This document shows, one piece after another, positions 35,981 through 44,600 of a DNA stretch of 64,000 bases. This DNA comes from Neoroseomonas oryzicola (GTDB lineage Bacteria > Pseudomonadota > Alphaproteobacteria > Acetobacterales > Acetobacteraceae), in NCBI RefSeq assembly GCF_012163135.1, contig NZ_JAAVUP010000008.1, positions 62,001 to 126,000 of the forward strand, read 5' to 3'. Both the position numbers and the translations under genes were made by a program. Under the pieces are notes generated by a model. That model saw only the letters and a program-made list of their open reading frames with translations, made no database searches and had not been told where the DNA came from. The stretch's first letter is position 1. Each line of letters begins with the position of its first letter.

Positions 35981-36360
35981 GCCGCGGCCACCGCCTCGAT
36001 CTCGATCAGCCAGGCCTCGTCGAAAATGGCCGGCAGGATCACGGTCAGCGCGACGCGCCGTCCGCCGAGGATCTCGTTGCGGATGGCGCGGTTCTCCGCG
36101 GCGTCCTCGCGCCGGGCGAGGAAGGTCGTCACCTTCACGAGGTTGTCGAGGCCCATCCCGGCCGCCCGAAGCTGCGCCTCGAGATTGGCCCAGGCCTGGC
36201 GGCATTGCCCCGCGAAATCATCCGGGCGGCTGCCATCGGCGAACAGCGGCACCTGCCCCGAGACGAAGAGCAGCCGCGCCGCCGCGACGACCTCCATCGC
36301 CTGGGCGTAGCCGCCCTGCGCCGCCGGTGCATCCGGCGCGTCATGCGCGATCAACCGCAT
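35977..36360 (-). CDS. RidA family (YjgF/YER057c/UK114) protein
   Basis: A 127-residue cytoplasmic protein of the reactive intermediate deaminase family, which hydrolyses enamine/imine intermediates to ketones and ammonia. Family marks are LLFVSGQVPLFADGS, the GMGLDNLVKVTTFL segment, and the C-terminal RRVALTVILPAIFDEAWLIE with the conserved Arg and the closing IEIEAVA strand. The start is ATG 36360, 5 nt after the oxidase stop; its own stop overlaps the MFS start. Its presence fits an oxidase or hydrolase in the operon that generates an imine. Confidence 0.9.
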   Translation of the reverse strand: MRLIAHDAPDAPAAQGGYAQAMEVVAAARLLFVSGQVPLFADGSRPDDFAGQCRQAWANLEAQLRAAGMGLDNLVKVTTFLARREDAAENRAIRNEILGGRRVALTVILPAIFDEAWLIEIEAVAAA

Positions 36361-36365
36361 CGCCG

Positions 36366-37754
36366 TCAGTTCCTGAACATCTTCCCCGGGTTCAGGATAC
36401 CGCGCGGATCGAGGCTCGTCTTCACGCTGCGCATCACGGCGAGCGCCTCGACGCCGTGTTCCTGCTCGAGGAACTCGCGCTTGCCGAGACCGACGCCATG
36501 CTCGCCCGAGCAGGTGCCGCCGAGCGAGAGCCCTTCGGCGACAATGGCACGGTCGAGCGCCCAGGCGCGCTCCAGCCCTTGCGGATCGTCCTCGGGGAAC
36601 AGGATCAGGCAGTGGAAATTGCCGTCCCCGACATGGCCGACGATGCAGGAGGTGAGCCCGCTCTCGCGCGACTTCGCCTTGGCGCCGAGCACCGCTTCCG
36701 CCAGGCGCGAGATCGGCACGCAGACATCGGTGGTGATGCCGCGATGGCCGGGCTTGAGGTTCACCGCCGCCCAATAGGCATCGTGCCGCGCCTGCCACAG
36801 CCGGTTGCGGCTTTCGGCATCGGTCGCCCAGGCGAAACCCGAGGCGCCGAAATCGGCCGCGATGGCCTCGACCGATTCCGCCTGTTCCTTCACGCCGGCA
36901 TCGGTGCCGTGGAATTCGAGGAAGAGCGTCGGCAGCGCCTCGAAGCCTTCCAGCTTCGAGTACTTGATGCAGGCCTCCATCTGGTCCTCGTCGAGCAGCT
37001 CGATGCGCGCGACGGGGATGCCGGACTGCATAACGGTGATGACGGTCTCGACCGCGGCGGCGAGCGTCGGGAACTGGCAGACGGCGGCCGAGATCGCCTC
37101 GGGGATGCCGTGCAGGCGCAGCCGCACCTTGGTGATGACGCCGAGCGTGCCTTCCGAGCCGATGAAGAGCCTGGTCAGGTCGTAGCCGTTCGACGCCTTG
37201 CGCACGCGCCCGCCGGTCTGGATGACGCGGCCGTCGGCGAGGACGACCTCGAGCCCCAGCACGTTCTCGCGGATGGTGCCGTAGCGCACGGCGTTGGTGC
37301 CGGAGGCGCGCGTCGCGCACATGCCCCCGATCGAGGCGTGGCTGCCGGGATCGACCGGGAAGAACAGGCCCTTGTCGCGCAGGAAGGCGTTGAGTTCCTG
37401 CCGCGTCACGCCAGGTTCGATCAGGCAGTCCATGTCCTCCTCGTTCACCTCGAGCACCGCCTTCATGCGGGAGAGGTCGAGCGAGATGCCCGCGCGGACG
37501 GGGTTCACATGGCCTTCGAGCGAGGTGCCCGCGCCGAAGGGCGTCACCGCCACGCCGTGCTGATGGCACAGCGCGAGGAGGCGGCTGACTTCCTCGGTCG
37601 TCTCCACGAAGGCGACGGCGTCGGGCAGGGTCGGCGGCGTGGTGTCCTCGCCGCGGCTGTGCTGTTCGCGGATGGCGCGGTTGACGCTGATGCGATCGCC
37701 GAGGAAGCCGCGCGCGGCGGCAATGACGGCATCGGCTTCGGTGGTGGTGGTCAT
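36366..37754 (-). CDS. FAD-linked oxidase (GlcD/D-lactate dehydrogenase type)
   Basis: A 462-residue flavoprotein of the vanillyl-alcohol-oxidase superfamily. It has an N-terminal FAD-binding domain (VAVTPFGAGTSLEGHV, PVDPGSHASIGGMCATRASG, SNGYDLTRLFIGSEGTLGVI) and a C-terminal FAD-oxidase C domain (SCIVGHVGDGNFHCLILF, GTCSGEHGVGLGKREFLE). Such enzymes oxidise D-2-hydroxy acids to 2-keto acids. ATG 37754 has GGGAGGAG 5 nt upstream, and that site overlaps the stop of the preceding gene. It sits second in an operon with an amidinotransferase-fold hydrolase, RidA and an MFS carrier. The substrate is inferred to be a 2-hydroxy acid. Confidence 0.92.
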   Translation of the reverse strand: MTTTTEADAVIAAARGFLGDRISVNRAIREQHSRGEDTTPPTLPDAVAFVETTEEVSRLLALCHQHGVAVTPFGAGTSLEGHVNPVRAGISLDLSRMKAVLEVNEEDMDCLIEPGVTRQELNAFLRDKGLFFPVDPGSHASIGGMCATRASGTNAVRYGTIRENVLGLEVVLADGRVIQTGGRVRKASNGYDLTRLFIGSEGTLGVITKVRLRLHGIPEAISAAVCQFPTLAAAVETVITVMQSGIPVARIELLDEDQMEACIKYSKLEGFEALPTLFLEFHGTDAGVKEQAESVEAIAADFGASGFAWATDAESRNRLWQARHDAYWAAVNLKPGHRGITTDVCVPISRLAEAVLGAKAKSRESGLTSCIVGHVGDGNFHCLILFPEDDPQGLERAWALDRAIVAEGLSLGGTCSGEHGVGLGKREFLEQEHGVEALAVMRSVKTSLDPRGILNPGKMFRN

Positions 37755-37756
37755 GG

Positions 37757-38605
37757 TCACTCCTCCCGCTTGAGCGGGCAGGTCAGGCAATGGGGTCCGC
37801 CGCCGCCGGCGGTGAACAACGAGAGGTCGGGGTCGAGGACGGTCAGGCCTTCCGCGCGCAGCGCCGCGTTCAGCCCGGCCGAACCGCGCGCGGATACCAC
37901 GCGCCCGCCACCCAGGGCGAGGATGTTGCACCCGAGCGCCATGGCGTCGCGATACGCCACGTCGATGCAGCGGATGCCGTGGCCCGTCAGCCAGGCGACG
38001 AAGTCCGGATCGAGCACGTCGAGGCACGCGACCGCCAGGCCCGGCGCCGCCATGCAGAACAGCACGTCGAGATGCAGGAAATGCTCGTCGAAGGGCTCGA
38101 CCCGCACCTCCCACCCTTCGGCGCGCAGCCAACTCGCGAACTGCTCCGCGCCCGCAAGGTCGGTGCGCCCGCCCGACGCGCCGACCACGGCGACACCGGG
38201 CTTCATGACGTGGATGTCGCCGCCCTCGAGCGTGCCGGCGCTCGACTTGCGCCAGAACCGCGCCTCGTGGAAGTCGATGACACCGGCATATTCGCCGCGC
38301 CGCTGCGGACGCTCGAGCTGGCAGAGCACCGGCCCCCAGGGCGTCACCACCGCTGAATCGCGCGTGTAGACCATGTAGGGCAGGTGCGGTTCGGGCGGCA
38401 GCACATGGACCTGCGCGCCGCCCTGCCGCAGGGCGTGCACCAGTTCCTTGTGTTGCGCCGCAAGCGCCATCGCCGAGGGCTGCTGCGCGCCCGCCAGCGT
38501 GCGCCGCACGATCGTGTTGGTGGGGATCCAGCGGTAGTGGTCGGGCGGGCAGACGAGCACGTCGGTCAGCTCGCCGGTTTCCGAGGAGACGGTCCAGTCG
38601 GCCAT
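37757..38605 (-). CDS. Amidinotransferase/DDAH-fold hydrolase
   Basis: A 282-residue enzyme of the guanidino-group-modifying superfamily (dimethylarginine dimethylaminohydrolase, arginine deiminase, amidinotransferase). The conserved set is present: TRDS (81-84), EGGD (127-130), catalytic His178 in FLHLD, and nucleophile Cys273 in GGGGPHCLTCP. ATG 38605 is chosen because it starts the conserved part. A longer frame to 38845 runs through the divergent promoter region and into the opposite gene. It opens the operon with the FAD oxidase, RidA and MFS genes. It may hydrolyse a guanidino compound, releasing citrulline or urea; the exact substrate is not readable. Confidence 0.88.
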   Translation of the reverse strand: MADWTVSSETGELTDVLVCPPDHYRWIPTNTIVRRTLAGAQQPSAMALAAQHKELVHALRQGGAQVHVLPPEPHLPYMVYTRDSAVVTPWGPVLCQLERPQRRGEYAGVIDFHEARFWRKSSAGTLEGGDIHVMKPGVAVVGASGGRTDLAGAEQFASWLRAEGWEVRVEPFDEHFLHLDVLFCMAAPGLAVACLDVLDPDFVAWLTGHGIRCIDVAYRDAMALGCNILALGGGRVVSARGSAGLNAALRAEGLTVLDPDLSLFTAGGGGPHCLTCPLKREE

Positions 38606-38717
38606 GGCGCGCACCCTGCCTGCGGCATGCCTGCCCGTCCAGGGGCGCGTTTGACGCATCTGGGGTCGCGTCCTAGCGTCGCTGCCATAGCAGCCCGACA
38701 AGAGAGGAAGCGGCGCA

Positions 38718-39476
38718 ATGGCGAACAAGGTCAAGGAAGCGTGGAAGGCCGGCAAGGCCGTGGTGAACGGGTGGCTGGCCATCCCCAACGCCTTCAGCGC
38801 CGAGATGTACAGCAAGGCGGGCTGGGATTCCGTTACCGTCGACATGCAGCACGGCGTGCAGGACTACCTGTCCTGCGTGGCCTGCTTCCAGGGCATCCAG
38901 CTGTCGCCCGCCACGCCGATGGTGCGCGTGCCGTGGAACGAGCCGGGCATCGTGGGCAAGGTGCTCGACGCCGGCGCGATGGGCGTGATCTGCCCGATGG
39001 TGAACACCGCCGCCGAGGCCCGCGCCCTGGTGCAATACAGCAAGTACCCGCCGGCCGGCACGCGGTCCAACGGCCCGATCCGCGCGGGCGCCTACGGTTC
39101 CTCGGGCAACTACCAGAAGACCGCGAATGACGAGATCCTCGTCATCCCGATGATCGAGACGAAGACCGCCATCGAGAACATCCGGGAGATCCTCGACGTC
39201 CCGGGCATCGACGGCATCTATGTCGGCCCGTCCGACCTCTCCTTTTCCTACGGCAAGGAGCCGAAGCTCGACGTCGAGGACCCCGAGATCCTCGCGATCT
39301 ACGACATGCTGCTGGCCGAAACCGGCAAGCGCGGCATCGCGGCCGGGCTGCACAACGGCTCGCCGGCCTACGCGAACCGGATGATCCAGAAGGGCTTCAA
39401 GCTCGTCACCATCGCCAACGAGGTCGGGCTGATGGTCCAGGCCGCGACGGCGGCGGTGAAGGCGGCGCGGGGCTGA
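38718..39476 (+). CDS. HpcH/HpaI family aldolase
   Basis: A 252-residue class II aldolase that splits 2-keto-4-hydroxy acids into pyruvate and an aldehyde, or runs the reverse. Marks are GWDSVTVDMQHGVQDY, MVRVPWNEPGIVGKVLDAGA, MGVICPMVNTAAEAR, IPMIETKTAIENI, and GIYVGPSDLSFSYG. The start ATG 38718 has AGAGGAAG upstream. It is divergent from the amidinotransferase-fold operon with 112 nt between, and its TGA overlaps the thioesterase ATG. It differs clearly from the other family member at 12755-13522, so the two probably have different substrates. Confidence 0.92.
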   Translation: MANKVKEAWKAGKAVVNGWLAIPNAFSAEMYSKAGWDSVTVDMQHGVQDYLSCVACFQGIQLSPATPMVRVPWNEPGIVGKVLDAGAMGVICPMVNTAAEARALVQYSKYPPAGTRSNGPIRAGAYGSSGNYQKTANDEILVIPMIETKTAIENIREILDVPGIDGIYVGPSDLSFSYGKEPKLDVEDPEILAIYDMLLAETGKRGIAAGLHNGSPAYANRMIQKGFKLVTIANEVGLMVQAATAAVKAARG

Positions 39477-39949
39477 TGCCGGACGGCGCGGGCGCGGGTC
39501 TGCCCACCCGCGCCGACTTCCGCTTCTTTCGCCCGCACCAGGTCCGCTACGTCGAGCTCGACACCCAGGGCATCGTCTTCAACGCCCATTACCTGACCTG
39601 GTACGACGAGGCGGTGTCGGACTACATCCGCGCCGCCGGCTGGAACTACCAGGCCGAGGTGAAGGCCTCGGGCGCCGATTTCCACGTCGTCCGCGGCCTG
39701 GTCGAGTACAAGGTCGCAATCGGCCGCGCCGCGCGGATCGAGGTCGCGGCGCGCACGACCCGGATCGGACGGTCCTCCATCACCTTCCTGCCCGCGGTCT
39801 TCCCGCAGGGCGAGGACACGCTGCTCGCGACGGGGGAGATCGTCTGGGTGCTCACCGACCAGGCGACCCGCCGGTCGATTCCCATCCCGGACCGCCTGCG
39901 CGCCATCCTCGGCGCCTATGAAGGGCGCGACTTCGGCACGTCACGCTGA
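39476..39949 (+). CDS. Acyl-CoA thioesterase (YbgC-like hotdog fold)
   Basis: A 157-residue hotdog-fold thioesterase of the 4-hydroxybenzoyl-CoA/YbgC group, hydrolysing acyl-CoA. The signature VRYVELDTQGIVFNAHYLTW followed by YDEA carries the catalytic Asp29. Its ATG overlaps the aldolase stop (TGATG), so translation is coupled. The GMC oxidoreductase gene begins 7 nt after its stop. Position between an aldolase and an alcohol oxidoreductase suggests it releases a CoA-bound intermediate in the same pathway. Confidence 0.9.
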   Translation: MPDGAGAGLPTRADFRFFRPHQVRYVELDTQGIVFNAHYLTWYDEAVSDYIRAAGWNYQAEVKASGADFHVVRGLVEYKVAIGRAARIEVAARTTRIGRSSITFLPAVFPQGEDTLLATGEIVWVLTDQATRRSIPIPDRLRAILGAYEGRDFGTSR

Positions 39950-39956
39950 GGCTGCC

Positions 39957-41549
39957 ATGGACACGGATTACCTCGTCATCGGCGCCGGTTCCGCGGGCTG
40001 CGTCGTCGCCGCGCGCCTGTCGGAAACCGGCGCGCGCGTCACGCTGCTCGAAGCCGGGCCCAAGGATCGCCATCCCTGGATCCACATCCCGGCGGGGATG
40101 CTGAAGCTGCTGCAGAACCAGTCGCTGATGAACTGGGGCTATGTCGCGGAACCGCAGCCCGGCGTGAACGACCGCGAGATCCGCTGGCCGCGCGGGCGCA
40201 CGCTCGGCGGCACCTCCTCGATCAACGGCATGCTCTATGTCCGCGGCAACCCGGCGGATTTCGACATCTGGGCGCAGATGGGCTGCCGCGGCTGGTCCTA
40301 TGCCGAGGTCCTGCCCTTCTTCCGCAAGTCCGAGACCTATCGCAACGGCGGCGATCCGGAATTCCGCGGCACTGACGGCCCGCTGCAGGTCGAGGACTAC
40401 CGCACCATCCTGCCGCTGACGCACCGCTTCATCGAGGCCGCGCAGCAGGCCGGCCATCCCTTCCGGAAGGACCTCAACGGCGAGGAGCAGGAAGGTGTGG
40501 GTTATTCCCAGATGACGCGCGTCGGCCGCTGGCGCGGGTCGACGGCGCGCACCTATCTGCGCGGCGCCGGCGACCGCGTGCGTGTCGAGACCGAGGCCCA
40601 GGTCAGCCGCCTGCTGTTCGACGGCCGCCGCTGCATCGGCGCCGAGTTCCGCCAGGGCGGCGCCATTCGGCGCATCACGGTCACGCGCGAAGTGATCCTG
40701 TGCGGCGGCGCGGTGAATTCCCCCCACGTGCTGCAGATGTCGGGCATCGGGCCGGCGGAACACCTGCGCTCCCTCGGCATCGAGGTGCTGGCCGACATGC
40801 CGGCCGTCGGCGCCAACCTGCAGGACCACTACGTCTCCCGCGTGCAGCACCGCGTGAAGGACAGCCTCAGCACCAACCAGCTCGCGCGCGGGATCCGGCT
40901 GGCGGGCGAGGTCGCGCGCTTCTTCCTGCGCGGCAACGGCGCGCTGACCTTCGGCGTCACCACCGCGCAGGTCTTCGCGCGGTCACGCGAAGGGCTCGCC
41001 AGCCCCGACCTTCAGTTGCTGTTCACGCCGGCCTCCTACGCGCTCGGCCAGTTCGGCGTGCTCGAGAAGGAGCCGGGCATGACCTGCGCCATCTGCCCGG
41101 TGAAGCCGGACAGCCGCGGCACGGTCATGGCGCGCTCGGCCGATCCCTTCGAGAAGCCGGCGATCCGGCCGAACTACCTCTCGGCACGGTCGGACCAGGC
41201 GCTGCTCGCCGCGGGCATCCGCATGGTGCGCGAAATCTTCGCGCAGCCCGCCATCGCGCAGCACAGCGTGCAGGAGATCCTGCCAGGGCCAGGCGTCACC
41301 TCGGATGACGAGATGCTCGCCTTCAACCGGCAATACGGCACGACGATCTACCACCCGGTCGGCACCTGCCGCATGGGCGAGGGGCCGGACGCGGTGGTGG
41401 ACAGCCGGCTGCGCGTGCATGGCTTCGCCGGGCTGCGGGTGATCGACGCCTCGGTGATGCCGACGCTGACGACCGGGAACACCAACGCGCCGACCATCAT
41501 GATCGGCGAGAAGGGCGCGGCGATGATCCGGGAGGATGCGGCGGCCTGA
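39957..41549 (+). CDS. GMC family oxidoreductase (choline dehydrogenase-like)
   Basis: A 530-residue FAD enzyme that oxidises primary alcohols. The N-terminal nucleotide-binding motif is [19 protein letters not shown], followed by the GMC signatures [20 protein letters not shown] and [19 protein letters not shown]. The C-terminal catalytic pair lies in [10 protein letters not shown] and [16 protein letters not shown]. The start ATG 39957 is 7 nt after the thioesterase stop; a longer frame from 39918 overlaps that gene needlessly. No signal peptide is present. It is third in the aldolase - thioesterase - GMC operon and ends at a dispersed repeat. Confidence 0.95.
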   Translation: MDTDYLVIGAGSAGCVVAARLSETGARVTLLEAGPKDRHPWIHIPAGMLKLLQNQSLMNWGYVAEPQPGVNDREIRWPRGRTLGGTSSINGMLYVRGNPADFDIWAQMGCRGWSYAEVLPFFRKSETYRNGGDPEFRGTDGPLQVEDYRTILPLTHRFIEAAQQAGHPFRKDLNGEEQEGVGYSQMTRVGRWRGSTARTYLRGAGDRVRVETEAQVSRLLFDGRRCIGAEFRQGGAIRRITVTREVILCGGAVNSPHVLQMSGIGPAEHLRSLGIEVLADMPAVGANLQDHYVSRVQHRVKDSLSTNQLARGIRLAGEVARFFLRGNGALTFGVTTAQVFARSREGLASPDLQLLFTPASYALGQFGVLEKEPGMTCAICPVKPDSRGTVMARSADPFEKPAIRPNYLSARSDQALLAAGIRMVREIFAQPAIAQHSVQEILPGPGVTSDDEMLAFNRQYGTTIYHPVGTCRMGEGPDAVVDSRLRVHGFAGLRVIDASVMPTLTTGNTNAPTIMIGEKGAAMIREDAAA

Positions 41550-41552
41550 AGG

Positions 41553-41654
41553 TCGGGGGAGGAGAACCTCCCCCGAATCCCCCTCCCTTCTCTGGTCACT
41601 TGGTTCCAAAAAAGGTTGAGGGGGGTCCGGGGGGAGAAGTTCCCCTCTCCCCCC
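41553..41654. repeat. Dispersed hairpin repeat, short type (copy 2)
   Basis: A hairpin at 41553-41576 (10-bp stem, AGAA loop) and one at 41629-41654 (9-bp stem) are joined by a spacer containing TTCCAAAAAAGGTTGAGG. The layout and sequence match the copy at 6612-6697 (there in reverse). It fills the gap between the convergent GMC oxidoreductase and glutamate dehydrogenase genes and could terminate both transcripts. Confidence 0.78.
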
Positions 41655-41662
41655 GTTCTTCC

Positions 41663-44600
41663 TTACCCGAGCCGCGCCAGCGCCCGCACGGCCACCGTCG
41701 CCGCGGCGAGGTCGCGCGCCGCCGCCGCCTCCCGCGCCAAGGCCGCGGCCTGCGTCGCATCCGGCAATCCGCCTGCCAGCTGCCGCGCCGCCAGCCGCGC
41801 CTGCGCGCTGCCAAGGTCGTCGAGCAGCGCCGCGCGCGCCCGCGGACCGAAAGCGCCGGGTGCCGGCGCGGCCGCGATCCCGGCGCGCAGCGCGTCGATG
41901 GCGAAGGCCTCGCCGACCGCATTCCATGCATCGGCCGCCGCGGCCACGCCGACACCGGTTGCACCGGCGAGGCGCACCACGGCCGGAGCTGCAGCCAGGC
42001 GCGGCGCCGCCGCGGCCAGCGCCGCCGCCGTCTCCGGCAATCCGGGCAGAGGCGCGACATCACCCGCCGCCGCGGCCGCGAGCGCCGCGATGCCGGGCCG
42101 CAATTCCGCCAGCGCCGCCTCCAAGGGCTGCGCCGGGGCGCCGAGCAGGTCGTGGGCCGCTGCCTCCTGCAGGCGCCGCAGTGCAAGCAGCGCGGGCAGC
42201 CGCGTCTCGGCCGGGGCCGACGCGCCGTCGATGGCGTCGCAGGCCGTTTCCAGCCCGAAGGCCTCGCTGGCCAGCAGCGCCGCCCGGCAGGCCGCGACGG
42301 GATCCGCCCCGGTCGTCAGCCGCCCGATCGCCGCGCAGCCGAGCCGGTTCGCGACGGCATTGGTGACGATCGTCGCCACCAGCTCCCGCCTCAGCCGGTG
42401 CCGCTCGATGTAGCGCCCGTAGCGCTCCTGCAGCGGCCGCGGGAAATACGCGACCAGCGCCGGCACCAGCGCGGGGTCGTCCGGCAGGTCGGAATCGCCC
42501 AGCGCATCGGTCAGCCACAGCTTGGCGAAGGGCAGCAGCGCCGCGATCTCGGGCCGCGTCAGCGCATCGCCCGCGGCGATGCGCCGCGCCATCACGGCCA
42601 CATCCGGCAGACCGGCGACGGCGCGGTCCAGCAGCCCCGCCGCCTCGAGCCGTTCCATCAGCGTGCCCTGCGCGGCAAGATCGTCGGCTCCACCCATGGA
42701 TTCGAGCGTGACGGCCAGCGATTGCTGGTCGTTGTCGCGCAGCACCAGGGCCGCGACCTCGTCCGTCATCTCGCGCAGCAATTCGTCGCGGGCGCGGCGC
42801 GTCAGCACGCCCTCCCCCTCTGCATCGGCGAGCAGGATCTTGATGTTCACCTCGTGGTCCGAGGTCGAGACGCCGGCCGAATTGTCCAGCGCATCGGTGT
42901 TGATGCGGATGCCCTGGCGCGCCGCCTCGATGCGCCCGGCCTGGGTGACGCCGAGATTGGCGCCCTCCCCCACCACCTTTACGCGCAGATCGCGGCCATC
43001 GACGCGGATGCTGTCGTTGGCGCGATCGCCGGCATCGGCCTGGGTCTCGTTCGTCGCCTTCACATAGGTGCCGATGCCGCCAAAGTAGAGCAGGTCGACC
43101 GGCATGCGCAGGATCGCCTGCATGATCGCGACGGGCTCCACGCGCTCGGCCTCGATGCCCAGCATCGCGCGGGCCTGTGGCGACAGCGGCAGCGACTTGG
43201 CGTTGCGCGGGAAGACGCCGCCGCCCTCGCTGATCAGCCGCGCCTCATAGTCGGCCCAGGAGGAGCGCGGCAGGCGGAACAGCCGCTCGCGCTCGGTGTA
43301 GGAGACCTCGGGGTCCGGATCGGGATCGAGGAAGATGTGACGGTGGTCGAAGGCCGCGCGCAGCCTGGTCTTGCGCGAGACCAGCAGCCCGTTGCCGAAC
43401 ACGTCGCCCGACATGTCGCCAACGCCGACCATGTCGAAGGGCGCATCCTGCACCGACCTGCCGAGCACTTCCTTGAAGTGCCGGTCGATCATCACCCAGG
43501 CGCCACGCGCGGTGATGCCCATGCCCTTGTGATCGTAGCCGGCCGACCCGCCGGACGCGAAGGCGTCGCCCAGCCAGAAGCCGTATTCCGCCGACAGCCC
43601 GTTGGCGATGTCGGAGAAGGTCGCGGTGCCCTTGTCGGCGGCCGCGACGATGTAGGGATCGTCGCCGTCGCGGCGCACGATGCCCGGCGGCGTGACGACT
43701 TCGAACCCGCTGTAGTTGTCCGCGAGGTCGAGCATGCCGCGCACCAGCAGCCGATAGCAGGCGATGCCCTCGGCCTGGAACGCCTCGCGGTCGGACATGG
43801 CGGGCGGCTGCTTCAGCACGAAGCCGCCCTTCGCCCCGGTCGGCACGATGATGACGTTCTTCAGCACCTGCGCCTTCATCAGGCCGAGGATCTCGGTGCG
43901 GAAATCCTCCCGCCGGTCGGACCAGCGGATGCCGCCGCGCGCGACGGGGCCACCACGCAGGTGGCAGCCTTCCATGCGCGGCGAATGGACGAAGATCTCC
44001 CGCCAGGGCCGCGGCGCCGGCATCTCGCCCGCCCGCGCGCTGTCGAGCTTGAAGGCGAGGTAGTCCTTCCCCTGGAAGTAGTTGGTCCGCAGCATGGCAT
44101 CGAGCAGCGTGCGCAGCCGCGACAGGATGCGGTCCTCGTCCGGATTGGCGACGCCATCAAGCAGCGCCGTCCAGCGCGCGAGCAGCCTCTCCTCCTCCCG
44201 CGACCCACCCGGTTCGAAGCGTGCGCGGAAGATCGCGACAAGCAGCGAGGCCGCTTCCGGATGCGCGGCGAGCGCCGCTTCCACGCTTGCCTGCGCGAAG
44301 GGGAAGCCGACCTGCTTCAGCCAGCGGAACATCGCCCGCAGCAGCCAGGATTCGCGCCAGGAGATGCCCGCGCGCAGCACCAGGCGGTTGAAGCCGTCGG
44401 CCTCCGCCCGCCCGTCGAGCAGCGCGCCCAGCGCATCGAGCACGGCTTCGAAGCGGTCCTCGGCTGCCTGGGCCCCGGCCTCGAGCCGATAGACATGCAG
44501 CACCACCTCCGGCCCGCCAGCCGGACGCAAGTGATGCGGCTGTTCCTCGATGGCCCGCAGGTCGAGGCTTTCGAACAGCGGCAGCGCATCGGCGAGCGCG

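Noticed and set aside
41553-41654. Insertion sequence or MITE with target-site duplication
   Set aside because: No transposase, no terminal inverted repeat of the usual kind and no flanking duplication could be recognised; the element is a set of internal hairpins.
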